In this document: one piece after another, positions 25,043-35,000 of the stretch
Position numbering within the stretch: the stretch's first letter is position 1
Layout: every line of letters starts with the position of its first letter
Assembly: GCF_008085905.1 (NCBI RefSeq)
Contig: NZ_VSFF01000006.1
Coordinates: 372,001-436,000 of the forward strand
Reading direction: 5' to 3'
Origin: Actinomadura syzygii
GTDB taxonomy: Bacteria > Actinomycetota > Actinomycetes > Streptosporangiales > Streptosporangiaceae
Length of the DNA stretch: 64,000 nt
The notes under the pieces: model-generated
What the model saw: only the letters and a program-made list of their open reading frames with translations
Told to the model about the DNA's origin: nothing
Databases searched by the model: none
Made by a program: the position numbers and the translations under genes

Positions 25043-25666
25043 TTACCGCTTGAGCAGGGACCGCATCTTCTCGATCTCAGCGGACTGCGACGAGACGATG
25101 TCCCCCGCCATCCGCTTCGCCGCCGGGAAGCGTCCCGACGCCTGCTCGGCCTTCGCCATCTCCACGGCGCCCTGATGATGCTTGATCATCATTTCCAGGA
25201 AGGACGTGTCGAAGGCCCGGCCCTTCGCGGCCTCCAGGTCCTTCATGTCCTTCGCGGACATCATGCCGTCCATGCCGCCGTGGTGCATGGAGCCCATCCC
25301 GGACGACGGCACGGCAACGCCCCAGGACGTCAGCCAGCCGGTGAGCTGGGTGATCTCCGGGTCCTGCGCCTTCTTGATCGCGGCGGCGAGCGTGCCGACC
25401 TCGGGCGAGGACGCCCGGGACGCGGCGAGATCCGCCATCTCGATCGCCTGCCGGTGATGCGGGATCATCATCTGGGCGAACATGACGTCCTGGTCGTTGT
25501 GCGCCCCGGGCTGCGTCTCTGGCCGCGTCCCCGGCTGCGTCCCCGCGCTGGAGGACGAACCGGCCCGCATCGAATGCTCCGGCATCGAGCCGGAACCGTC
25601 GTCGCCGCAGGCCGTCAGCGTGACGGCGAGCACGGGGACGACGGCGAGCGCGAACACGCGCTTCAT
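25043..25666 (-). CDS. DUF305 lipoprotein, His/Met-rich
   Basis: A 207-residue lipoprotein with signal segment VFALAVVPVLAVTLTACG (lipobox LTAC). It holds two DUF305 half-repeats, each with a His pair: MMIPHHRQAIEMAD and MMIKHHQGAVEMAK. Between them lies the Met/His stretch GMGSMHHGGMDGMM. DUF305 is a ferritin-like four-helix fold often found near copper genes. ATG 25666 has GGAAGG upstream; the longer frame before it overlaps the next gene. It is the downstream partner of the DUF6153 gene. Confidence 0.9.
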   Translation of the reverse strand: MKRVFALAVVPVLAVTLTACGDDGSGSMPEHSMRAGSSSSAGTQPGTRPETQPGAHNDQDVMFAQMMIPHHRQAIEMADLAASRASSPEVGTLAAAIKKAQDPEITQLTGWLTSWGVAVPSSGMGSMHHGGMDGMMSAKDMKDLEAAKGRAFDTSFLEMMIKHHQGAVEMAKAEQASGRFPAAKRMAGDIVSSQSAEIEKMRSLLKR

Positions 25667-25740
25667 CGTGAAACCTTCCGTGTCGAGTTCTGTGACGGAC
25701 CGTCCGGCGCACGCCAAAGGGCGCGTGCGCCACGGCCCCG

Positions 25741-26145
25741 TCACAGCCGCAACACGCTCAACAAATGCAGGGACGGTGTCGGCGGAGGCCGTCCACCCCG
25801 CAAGGTCCGGACGAGAGCCGACGTCCGCGGGGCCGGGACGACCCGTTCGCGCGACCGCAGAGCCAGCAGCACGGCGGCGGCGACGAGCACGAGCATCGTC
25901 AACATGGCCAGGCACACCTGGCCGCCCGGATGGTGATCGCCCGAGTCGTCGGGGGCCGCCGGAGCCTGATCGACGCCGTGCTGCCCGGCGCTCATCGACG
26001 TCAGCGGAACACCGGACATCTCCATCTGGTTCGGCGACGCCTGGAACCCGTGCATCGCCAGCACGCAGAACAGGAGGAACAGCCCGACGGGCAGCAGGAA
26101 GGCCCGCCCGTCACGGCGCCGATCCGCGCCCTTCAGCCGTCGCAC
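25741..26145 (-). CDS. DUF6153 small membrane protein
   Basis: A 134-residue protein with two hydrophobic segments (LLPVGLFLLFCVLAMHG and CLAMLTMLVLVAAAVLLAL). The extracytoplasmic loop between them is rich in Met and His (QMEMSG, SAGQHG, GDHHPGG). DUF6153 proteins commonly sit beside DUF305 genes in actinobacteria, and metal handling is suspected but unproven. The GTG start at 26145 has GGGAG seven bases upstream. Its stop is 74 bases before the DUF305 ATG. Confidence 0.8.
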   Translation of the reverse strand: MRRLKGADRRRDGRAFLLPVGLFLLFCVLAMHGFQASPNQMEMSGVPLTSMSAGQHGVDQAPAAPDDSGDHHPGGQVCLAMLTMLVLVAAAVLLALRSRERVVPAPRTSALVRTLRGGRPPPTPSLHLLSVLRL

Positions 26146-26191
26146 CCGCCACTCCCGAGCCGTCCGTTTCCGGGGCCAGGGTAGTCGACGA

Positions 26192-26824
26192 TCAAGGCCG
26201 GGCGATGAGGCCGCGGTCGAGGGCGACGATGACCGCGTGGGTGCGGTCGCTGACGTCGAGTTTCGCGAACACGCGCAGGAGGTGCGTCTTGACGGTCGCC
26301 TCCGCGATGACGAGGCGGCGCCCGATCTCGGCGTTGGACAGGCCGTCCGCGACGGCGTTCAGCACGTCGACCTCGCGCGGCGTCAGCGCGACCGGGGCGG
26401 GCGCCCGCATCCGCGCGACGAGCCGCTCCGCGACGCGCGGCGCGAGGACCGTCTCCCCGCGCGACGCGGCGTGGATCGCGTCCACGAGCTGCGCGCGGGT
26501 CGTGTCCTTGAGCAGGTAGCCGATCGCCCCGGCCTCGATGGCGTGCTCGATGTCGGCGTCGGTGTCGTAGGTGGTGAGGACGAGGACCCGCGTCCCGGCG
26601 GCGACGATCTCGGTGGTGGCGGCGACGCCGTCCAGGACGGGCATGCGCAGGTCGAGCAGCGCGACGTCGGGCCGGAGCCGTCCGGCCAGCTCGACGGCGG
26701 CGCGCCCGTCGCCCGCCTCCCCGACGATCTCGATGGACGGCTCGGCGGCGAGGAGCGCGACGACGCCCGCGCGCATGACGGTGTGGTCGTCCACGACGAT
26801 GATCCGAATGGTGCGGCCGGTCAT
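26192..26824 (-). CDS. NarL/LuxR-family response regulator
   Basis: A 210-residue two-domain regulator. The receiver has the acidic pair Asp12-Asp13, phosphoacceptor Asp58 (ALLDLRMPVLDG) and Lys in GYLLKDTT. The C-terminal LuxR helix-turn-helix begins at LTPREVDVLNAVADGLSNAEIG. ATG 26824 overlaps the kinase stop, so the two are a cognate pair. The targets are not obvious; the divergent MFS promoter and the operon's own promoter are candidates. Confidence 0.94.
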   Translation of the reverse strand: MTGRTIRIIVVDDHTVMRAGVVALLAAEPSIEIVGEAGDGRAAVELAGRLRPDVALLDLRMPVLDGVAATTEIVAAGTRVLVLTTYDTDADIEHAIEAGAIGYLLKDTTRAQLVDAIHAASRGETVLAPRVAERLVARMRAPAPVALTPREVDVLNAVADGLSNAEIGRRLVIAEATVKTHLLRVFAKLDVSDRTHAVIVALDRGLIARP

Positions 26825-28041
26825 GCCGTGCCCTCCTCGGGGAAATCACGGACGGGGACGACGGCGAGGATCCGGGTTCCCTCGCCGGGCGAGCTGGTCA
26901 CGGTCAGCTCGCCGCCGAGCTCGGCGAGGCGGCGGCGCATGCCGTCCAGGCCGAAGCCGCGCGAGTCCGCGACGGTGAAGCCGCGCCCGTCGTCGGTGAT
27001 CTCCAGTTCGACGCCGCCCGGACGTCGGCCGAGGACGACGCCGACCGTCCCGGCGGCGGCGTGCTTGCGGACGTTGGCGAGCGACTCCTGCGTGCAGCGC
27101 AGCAGCGCGATCCGGGTCGTCCGGTCACAGGCGACGTCGGGCAGGTCGGCGGTGACGGTGAGGCCGGTGTCCTGCGCGAACCGGTCGAGGGTGCGGCGCA
27201 GCGTCGGCGCGACCGACGCGGCCGCGACGCTCTCCGGGCCCGCGCCGCCCGCCGTGCCGCCCGCCGTGCCGCCCGCCGCGCCCGACGCGACCAGCACGCG
27301 CGCCTCGGCGAGGTTCTCCCGGGCGGTCCGCTCGATCGACGTGAGCTGCTCCGCGCTCCGGCCCGGGTCGGCGGCGAGGCCGTCGCGGGCCGCCTCCGCC
27401 AGCACGACGATGGACGCGAACCCCTGCGCGAGCGTGTCGTGGATCTCGCGGGCGAGCCGTTCCCGCTCGTCGGCCGCGCCCTGGCGGCGCTGCGCCTCGG
27501 CGAGCCGCTCCCGCGCGTCCGCGAGGTCGGCGGTGAGGACGCGGGCGCGCTCGTCGCGCTGCCCGACGACCCGGTGCATCCAGAGGCCGAACAGCACCCC
27601 GGCGGCGTAGCCGACGAGGGCCGCGACGGAGTTGCCGGTGAGCAGTTCGCCGTCCGTCCCCTGCTGGACGGCGTTCCCGGCGACGGCCGCCGCGGTGGCC
27701 GCCCCGCTGAGGGCGACCGCCCGCCGCGGCCCGCCGCCGAGGATCCAGAAGTGCGGCAGCGACACGATGAGGAGCGAGGCGGCGCCGTCCATCAGGTAGG
27801 AGACACCGCCGAGCCCGGCGATCAGCAGGCCGAGGAACGCGTACCGGCGGACCACGATCGCGCCGGAGAGGATCTCGGTGAGCGGGTAGGCGAGGCCGAG
27901 CACGACGAGCAGCGCCAGCGTCGTCGAGCGGGTCGAGTCGGGCCGGTCCCCCACGGCGATCGCGTTCGGGACCAGCCCCAGCAGCACCCACGCGGCGGCG
28001 TACCACCTGCGCAGGGCCGCGTTCTGGCGCGCTCGCTCCAT
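26821..28041 (-). CDS. Sensor histidine kinase (HisKA_3/NarL-type)
   Basis: A 406-residue membrane kinase. Five or six hydrophobic segments occupy residues 12-160, then a coiled stretch leads to the HisKA_3 box with His201 (LAREIHDTLAQGFAS). The ATPase has an N box (CTQESLANVRKHA) and G boxes (EITDDGRGF, GFGLDGMRRRL). A Gly/Ala-rich run (AAGGTAGGTAGGAG) lies between dimerisation and ATPase domains. It has no extracellular sensor domain, as in DesK-like kinases. ATG 28041 follows the MMPL stop by five bases. Confidence 0.93.
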   Translation of the reverse strand: MERARQNAALRRWYAAAWVLLGLVPNAIAVGDRPDSTRSTTLALLVVLGLAYPLTEILSGAIVVRRYAFLGLLIAGLGGVSYLMDGAASLLIVSLPHFWILGGGPRRAVALSGAATAAAVAGNAVQQGTDGELLTGNSVAALVGYAAGVLFGLWMHRVVGQRDERARVLTADLADARERLAEAQRRQGAADERERLAREIHDTLAQGFASIVVLAEAARDGLAADPGRSAEQLTSIERTARENLAEARVLVASGAAGGTAGGTAGGAGPESVAAASVAPTLRRTLDRFAQDTGLTVTADLPDVACDRTTRIALLRCTQESLANVRKHAAAGTVGVVLGRRPGGVELEITDDGRGFTVADSRGFGLDGMRRRLAELGGELTVTSSPGEGTRILAVVPVRDFPEEGTA

Positions 28042-28046
28042 GCGCG

Positions 28047-30215
28047 TCAGCCTACTTTTCGGAGCGACCGCCCGGTCACGTCCGGGCCGGGGGCCGCCGC
28101 CGTCCGGGCGCGGCCCGGCCACCAGGTCCGCTCGCCGAGCAGCAGCAGGAGCGACGGCAGGACCACGATCCGGATGACGACGGCGTCCAGCAGAACGGCG
28201 ACCGCCAGCGCGAACCCCATCTGCTTCATCTCCATGATGTGCAGGGAGACGAAACTCGCGAACACCGTGACCATGACGAACGCGGCGCTGGTGACGACGC
28301 CCGCCGAGCCGCGGATCCCGTCCAGCACGGCGGTGCGGGTCGGGACGCCGCGCAGCGCCGCCTCCCTGATCCGGCTGAGCACGAAGACCTGGTAGTCCAT
28401 CGACAGGCCGAACAGGATCACGAACAGGAACAGCGGGACGCGGGAGCCGATCGAGCCCGTCGAGGTGAAGCCGAGCAGGCCCTCCGCCCACGTCCGCTGG
28501 AAGACGAGGGTCAGCATGCCGAGCGACGCGCCCGCGGACAGCAGGTTCAGCACCACCCCGACCAGGCCCAGGACGACCGACCTGAACGCCCACGCCGTCA
28601 TCGCGAACGTCGCCAGCAGCAGCGCCCCGATGACGAGCGGGAGCTTGCGCTTCTGATGCTCGGGATAGTCGGCGTAGCGGGCGACGTCGCCGGTGACGGC
28701 GGTCTCGACGCCGAACCGTCCGGTGGACGCGGGCACGAGGTCCCCGCGGAGCGCGGTCAGCGTCGCGCGCGCGGCCTCCGACCCGGCGTCGCGCGGGACG
28801 GAGATCTCCAGCACGCCGATCCGCCCGTCCGGGGAGGTGCGCGGCGCGGACGTCCCGGCGAACCGGGGATCGGCCTGGACGCGGGCGGCCAGCGCGCCGA
28901 GCGCGGCCGCCGTGCGTTCCCGGTCGGCGCGGACGACGACCCGGTGCGTGGCCTTCAACTCGGGGAACGCCGCGTTGAGCCGGTCGAACACGCGCATCGC
29001 GGGAATGGCGCGCGGGTGGGTCTCGCGTCCCATGTCGGTGAGGTTCAGGCTCAGCAGCGGCGCGGCGAGCGCGAGCATGACGAGCACCCCGGCGGCGAGC
29101 GTCGCGGCGGGACGGCGTTCGACGGGACGCAGCATGGCGGCGGTGATCCGTCCGCCGCCCCGCCGGTTGCGGATCCGGCCGGGCCTGCGCGCGGCGCGCC
29201 GCTCCGCCCGCCGGCCGAGCTTCGCGAGCAGCGCAGGCAGGACGGTGAGCGAGCTGACGACCGCGACGAGCGTGACGACGATCGCGGCCGTGGCGATGGA
29301 CGAGAAGATGACGTCGTCGGCGAGGTAGAGCGTCGCGCTGGACACGGCGACCGCCAGCCCGGACAGCACGACGGCCCGTCCGGACGTCGCGGCGGCCAGC
29401 TCCACAACGGCTTCCGGGGAGAGCCGTCCGCCGGAACGGGCCCGCTCCTCCCGTTCGCGCTTCAGATAGAACAGCGTGTAGTCGACGCCGACCGCCATGC
29501 CGATGAGCAGGATGACGCTGACGCCGACGCCCGCGTCCGGGAAGACGTGCGAGGCGAGCATCGACAGCCCGACCGCCGCCGCGATCGAGGACAGCGCCAG
29601 CAGCACCGGCACGACGGCCAGCGACACCGACCCGAACACGACCAGCAGGGTGAGCAGCGTGACCGGCAGGGCGATGACCTCGGTACGGGACAGGTCCGCA
29701 CCGCGCAGCTTGTCCACGCCCTTGCCGATGGACGGCCCACCGGTCTCCTCGACCTTCACGCCGGGATGCGCGGCCTGCACCTTCGCCGTCTCCGCCTGCA
29801 ACGGCGCGACGTGCTTCTTCCCGTCGAGTTCGGGGCCCCTCATGGTGATTTCGACCCGGACGGCCGTCCCGTCGTCCGACCGGATCGGCCGGGACACCGA
29901 CTCGACCTCCGGCAGGAGGCGCATCCTGGACGCGGCGTCCCGGGCGGCGGCGTCGAGGGCCGCGCCCGGCCCGGCGGTGATCAGGATCTGCTCGACGGGC
30001 CGCTGCTGGAGGCCGCCCTCGGCGGCGATCGCCTCCGCGCGCCCGGCCTCGCCGATCCGGAAGTCCTCAGTGGACGCGGCGTTCCCGCCGATAGCGATCC
30101 CGGCGCCGAGGCACAGCGCGACGAACAGGAACCATCCGGCGATCGCCCGCCAGGGATGCCTGGCGCTCCAGCTTGCCGCCCGTGTAGTGAAGTTGCGAAG
30201 TGGGGGTTGCGTCAT
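28047..30215 (-). CDS. MMPL-family (RND superfamily) transporter
   Basis: A 722-residue membrane protein with the internal duplication of MMPL transporters: a first helix, a large extracytoplasmic loop, five or six helices, then the same again. GMAVGVDYTLFYLKREREER in the first half and FGLSMDYQVFVLSRIREA in the second are the family signature with the proton-relay Asp-Tyr pairs. It exports lipids or hydrophobic drugs in characterised members. ATG 30215 is used because the preceding 35 codons are not membrane-like. It leads an operon with a two-component system, which probably senses its substrate or envelope stress. Confidence 0.92.
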   Translation of the reverse strand: MTQPPLRNFTTRAASWSARHPWRAIAGWFLFVALCLGAGIAIGGNAASTEDFRIGEAGRAEAIAAEGGLQQRPVEQILITAGPGAALDAAARDAASRMRLLPEVESVSRPIRSDDGTAVRVEITMRGPELDGKKHVAPLQAETAKVQAAHPGVKVEETGGPSIGKGVDKLRGADLSRTEVIALPVTLLTLLVVFGSVSLAVVPVLLALSSIAAAVGLSMLASHVFPDAGVGVSVILLIGMAVGVDYTLFYLKREREERARSGGRLSPEAVVELAAATSGRAVVLSGLAVAVSSATLYLADDVIFSSIATAAIVVTLVAVVSSLTVLPALLAKLGRRAERRAARRPGRIRNRRGGGRITAAMLRPVERRPAATLAAGVLVMLALAAPLLSLNLTDMGRETHPRAIPAMRVFDRLNAAFPELKATHRVVVRADRERTAAALGALAARVQADPRFAGTSAPRTSPDGRIGVLEISVPRDAGSEAARATLTALRGDLVPASTGRFGVETAVTGDVARYADYPEHQKRKLPLVIGALLLATFAMTAWAFRSVVLGLVGVVLNLLSAGASLGMLTLVFQRTWAEGLLGFTSTGSIGSRVPLFLFVILFGLSMDYQVFVLSRIREAALRGVPTRTAVLDGIRGSAGVVTSAAFVMVTVFASFVSLHIMEMKQMGFALAVAVLLDAVVIRIVVLPSLLLLLGERTWWPGRARTAAAPGPDVTGRSLRKVG

Positions 30216-30274
30216 GCCGAAAATGCTCGTCCCCGACCCCCACCCGGCATGAGCCTCAACCGACTGAACCTCCC

Positions 30275-30292
30275 GTCCACCGATCGGTGGAC
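30275..30292. promoter_or_regulatory. Perfect 18-bp palindrome in the MMPL/MFS divergent promoter
   Basis: GTCCACCGATCGGTGGAC is fully symmetrical and lies 60 bases before the MMPL start and 79 before the MFS start. It looks like a TetR- or MarR-type operator controlling both exporters, though no such regulator gene is adjacent. Confidence 0.65.
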
Positions 30293-30370
30293 ATCCCCCC
30301 ACGTGGACGTGATCAGTCACACATCACGGAAGGCCGATGAGTTTTCGGGATGTTCGGGGTCTGTTCTGGC

Positions 30371-31849
30371 ATGACGACTTCCTATGAGCCCGCGGGGCGG
30401 ACGCCTGCCGTGGTGCGGTTGCTGGTGCTCGCGACGTTCGTCGTGATCCTCAATGAGACGATCATGATCAACGCGATTCCGCGGTTGATGACGGATCTGC
30501 GGGTCGGCGAGCAGGCGGCGCAGTGGCTGTCGACCGCGTTCATGCTGACGATGGCCGCGGTGATCCCGGTGACCGGGTGGTTCCTGCAGCGGGTCAGCAC
30601 CCGGCGCGCCTACGCCACCGCGATGGGCGTGTTCCTCGCCGGGACGGCGCTGGCCGCGGTCGCGCCGGTGTTCGAGGTGCTGCTGATGGCGCGGATCGTC
30701 CAGGCGTCGGGGACGGCGGTGATGATGCCGCTGCTGATGACGACGCTGATGACGGTCGTCCCGGAGAAGGACCGGGGCCGCGTGATGGGCAACGTGACGA
30801 TGGCGATCTCGGTCGCGCCCGCGATGGGGCCGACGGTGTCCGGGCTGATCCTGCAGCTCGGCTCGTGGCGGCTGCTGTTCGCGGCGGTGCTGCCGATCGC
30901 GGCGCTGATCACCTGGCGCGGGCTCGGGAAGCTGGAGAACGTCGGGGAGCCGCAGCTCAGCACCATCGACTGGTTCAGCGTCGTCGCGGCGGCGGGCGGG
31001 TTCGGCTCCCTCGTGTACGGGCTGAGCCGGTTCGGGGAGGGCGGGAAGGCGCTGCCCGCGGCGATCGTCGTGACCGGGCTCGTCCTGATCGCGGTGTTCG
31101 CGGCGCGCCAGCTCCGGCTCCAGCGGCGCGGCGCTCCCCTGCTGGACCTGCGCGTCCTGCGCCACCCGACGTACGCGCTGTCGCTGCTGCTGATGTCGCT
31201 CGGGTTCATGGCGATGCTCGGCTCGATGATCCTGCTGCCGATCTACCTGCAGAACCTGCGCGGCCTCTCGCCCTTGCAGACCGGGCTGCTGGTGATGCCG
31301 GGCGGCCTCGCGATGGGACTGATCGGCCCGACCATCGGACGCCTCTTCGACCGCTTCGGCGCGCGGGTCCTGATCGTCCCCGGTTCGGTGGGGATCGGCC
31401 TCGCGCTCGCGGGCTTCACCCAGATCTCGCTGACGATGCCGTACTGGCAGGTGCTCGGCCTGCACGCGCTGCTCATGATCTCGCTGGCGACCACGTTCAC
31501 GCCGGTGTTCACGCTCGGGCTCGGCGCGCTGCCGATGCGGCTGTACTCGCACGGCAGCTCGATGCTCGGCACGCTCCAGCAGGTCGCCGCCGCGTTCGGC
31601 ACGGCACTGGTCGTCACGGTCATGGCCGGACGCGCCGAGAGCCGCGTCGCCGAGGGCGTCGGGCAGGCCGCCGCCCAGCTCGACGGGATGCGGCTGGCGT
31701 TCGTCATCAGCGCCGTGCTGTCGGCGGTGATGGTCGGGGTCGCGGTCCTGCTGCCGAAACGCCCGAAGCCCGTTGTGGAAACGGCCGCACCGGACGATGC
31801 GGCCGAACTCGGCGCGACTCCCGACGCGGGTCTCGAATCCGTCCACTGA
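30371..31849 (+). CDS. MFS transporter, DHA2 (EmrB/QacA) family
   Basis: A 492-residue protein with about fourteen hydrophobic segments. Motif A is replaced by the DHA2 pattern around NAIPRLMTDL and WLSTAFMLTMAAVIPVTGW; motif C is visible as AMGPTVSGLIL. It is a probable proton-coupled drug or metabolite exporter. ATG 30371 lies downstream of a weak ribosome-binding site. It is divergent from the MMPL operon across the palindrome at 30275, so the two exporters may be co-controlled. Confidence 0.9.
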   Translation: MTTSYEPAGRTPAVVRLLVLATFVVILNETIMINAIPRLMTDLRVGEQAAQWLSTAFMLTMAAVIPVTGWFLQRVSTRRAYATAMGVFLAGTALAAVAPVFEVLLMARIVQASGTAVMMPLLMTTLMTVVPEKDRGRVMGNVTMAISVAPAMGPTVSGLILQLGSWRLLFAAVLPIAALITWRGLGKLENVGEPQLSTIDWFSVVAAAGGFGSLVYGLSRFGEGGKALPAAIVVTGLVLIAVFAARQLRLQRRGAPLLDLRVLRHPTYALSLLLMSLGFMAMLGSMILLPIYLQNLRGLSPLQTGLLVMPGGLAMGLIGPTIGRLFDRFGARVLIVPGSVGIGLALAGFTQISLTMPYWQVLGLHALLMISLATTFTPVFTLGLGALPMRLYSHGSSMLGTLQQVAAAFGTALVVTVMAGRAESRVAEGVGQAAAQLDGMRLAFVISAVLSAVMVGVAVLLPKRPKPVVETAAPDDAAELGATPDAGLESVH

Positions 31850-32025
31850 ACTGCGATAACAGAGTTTTTCAAAGCTGATCTGATCTCCCTGGAACTTCCT
31901 GACTTTCCGAGTCGTCAAACTGTCAACAAAGCGCAACACCCCGCGTACCCCGCGCAGCACGAGGGCCGCCAGGAAACGGGCCGGCGGCCTCCGCACCGAA
32001 CGGGAGTTCCAGGGGAATTTCGCAC

Positions 32026-35000
32026 ATGCCAGTGAAAAGGGTGTACGACGTCGTGGCGATGCACGTGCCGATCGTCTACGACGCACACGGGGACCATGAC
32101 CGCAACGGAATGATCTTCACCCTCGCGGAGCACGAGGGGACGCTGACCGAACTCCGAGAGACCTTTCCCACTCCTTTTCCCGACCCGCTGAAGGAGCCGG
32201 AGCGGCTCCCGAAACCCCATCCGCTGGTCCGGCCGCTCGTGCTGCGGGCGCGGGCCGGGGAGCGGGTCGTCGTCCGGTTCCGCAACGAGTTGCGGCGGCG
32301 CGCCGGAATCCACGCCCAGGGCGTCGGATACCGGGTGCGGAACGCCGACGGCGGCGCGGTCGGGCGCAACCCCGACTCGTCCGTCGAGCCGGGCGGTACC
32401 GCCACCTACGAATGGGACGCCTGGCACGAGGGCGTCTTCCACTTCGGCGACCTCGCCGACCTGCGCGGACGCGAGGACGGCTCGCAGGCGCACGGCCTGT
32501 TCGGCGCCCTCGTCGTCGAGCCGGAGGACGCCGCCTGGACCGACCCGGTCACCGGCGACCCGCTGGTCGACGGGCTGTACGCCGACGTCCACGTCCCGGG
32601 ACGGCCGAGCTTCCGCGAGTACACGCTGTTCATGCAGGACGAGACGCCGAACGACAACCCCGTCCCGCCGCCGCACCCGACCTACGAGTGCGAGCGGCCC
32701 CGGCCGCACACGCACTCCCCGGCGGCGGGCGGGGAGCGGCTCGCGCCCGTCCTGTTCCCGGAGCACGGCGGCGACCACGACGGCGGCGGCCACGGGGACG
32801 GGCACGGGGACGGGCACGGGGGCGGGCAGGACGAGCACGCCATGTCGATGATGCTGATGAGCTACCGCACCGAGCCGATGGGCTGGCGCTCGCTCGCCTA
32901 CGAGCGGCTGCTCGAACGCGGCGAGATCGACCCGGCGCGGGACGCGATCGTCGGCGAGGAGCAGCACCACAGCTCCTGGCTGTTCGGCGATCCGGAGACG
33001 CCGATCTTCCGCGCCTACGGCGGCGACCCGGCCAAGATCAGGCTGGTGCACGCCGGGGTGAAGGAGACCCACGTCTTCCACCTCCACCTGCACCAGTGGC
33101 GGGCGGCGCCGGAGCACGACGAGTCGCCGATCATCGACTCGATCACGCTCGGCCCGCAGCAGGCGTTCACGATCGAGCCCGTCCACGGGGCGGGCTCGGT
33201 GCAGGAGGCGACCGGCGACATCATCTTCCACTGCCACCTGTATCCGCATTTCCATTCCGGGATGTGGGGGATGTGGCGGGTGTTCGACGTCCTCCAGAAC
33301 GGCGACGGGCACTACCCGGACGGCACGCCCATCGCGCCGCTCCGCCCGCTGCCGACCCGTCCGGCGCCACCCGCGCCTACGGCGGAACTGCCGGGATTCC
33401 CGGCATTCATGGACGGCTCGTACCCGCAGAAGTCGCCGCGCCCGCCGCGCACTCCGGGAATGCCTGCCGGAATGGGACGCGAGCCGTCCGCGCTGGAGCG
33501 GAACGCGTTCGTTCCCGACCCGCAGCCCGGCGAGGCTTTCACCAAGGTCACGCTCAATCCGGACGCCCCGGTGCGTCGCTATCACTTAGTGGTCATGCAG
33601 GGCACGCTGCACTATTTCCAGGGCAAGGAAAGTGGCGGGCACCACAACACCTGGCATGACCATCGCGGGGTGTTCTTCGTCCTCCAAGAGGAAATCGACG
33701 CGGCGGGCGGCATCGAGAAATTCCAGCGCGAACTAGAGGAGGGGAAACGGCGGATCGAGCCCATCGCGATCCGCGCCCGGAAAGGCGAGGTCCTCGAACT
33801 CACGCTCACCAACGCGCTGCCGCCCGGCTGCCACGAGGCGACGGCGTTCGACACCGTCCTGCCGTTCCAGCCGGAGGGCGGGCTGCACGTCCACCTGGTG
33901 AAGTTCGACCCGCTGGTGGCGGACGGCGCGAGCGTCGGCTGGAACTACCTGTCCGGGACGACCACCGCCGACGCGGGCGAGCGGGACCACGAGCGCTACC
34001 GCTCGTGGATCTACCGCTGGTACTGCGACGAGGAGTTCGGCGTCGTCTTCTTCCACGACCACCTGCTGGCCAACGAGCGGCAGCGGCACGGCCTGTTCGG
34101 CTCCATGACGGCCGAGCCGGAGGGCGCCGTCTGGGTCGACCCGCACGACCTCGACCGGGAGGTCCGCAACGCGGCGACCGCCGTGGTGAAGCTCCCGGAC
34201 GGGACGGCCTTCCGCGAGCGGGTGATCCCGGTGGCGGACTTCGTCCCGCTGTTCGAGCACGGCGCCGGGGAGACCGGCAACCCGATCAACCCGCCGTCCT
34301 TCCCCGGCGCCATGGACGACCAGGGCTCCATGGCCGTCGGCTACCGGTGCGAGCCGCTGCACGAGCGTCCCGGCGACCCGGCCGACTGGTTCTCCAGCGC
34401 CGTGCACGGCGACCCGCAGACCCCGATGCTGCGCGGCTACCCGGGCGAGAAGGTGCGCGTCCGGCTCTACCAGGGCTCGCACGAGGAGCAGCACGGGTTC
34501 ACGACCAGCGGGCTGCGCTGGCACGCCTGGCGGGACGACCCGCGCTCGCCGCTGCGCACCCAGCAGACGATCGGGATCTCCGAGGCGTTCAGCCTGCGCC
34601 TCGGCGAGGCGCCGGTGCCCGGTGACTACATGTGGTCGTTCTCGGCCATCGACGACACCTGGCTCGGCTGCTGGGGGCTGTTCCGCTTCCACGAGGAGGC
34701 GCAGGCCGACCTCCCGCCGCTGCCCGGCGCGTTCGCGGGCGACGGCCTCCCGCCGTTCGACCCGGCCACGGCGCGCCGGTACGACGTCCGGGCGGTCGCC
34801 CGCGAGATCGCCTACAGCGACCGGCGCAGCGACCCGTTCGGCCTCGTCTACACCGTCGACGGGACGGACGACGACGGGCCGCTTGTGCTGCGCTGCCGCG
34901 CCGGGGAATGGGTCGAGGTGACGCTCACCAACGAGGTGGACGTCCCGCCCGAGCCGACCCCCTACGACCCGCGGCTCCCGGCGCTCGACGAGCCCGCCGA

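Noticed and set aside
30183-30190. TGTAGTGA half-site
   Set aside because: It lies within the MMPL coding region and has no second half.
28239-30374. Long plus-strand open frame opposite the MMPL gene
   Set aside because: Antisense of a well-supported membrane protein and itself charged and repetitive.
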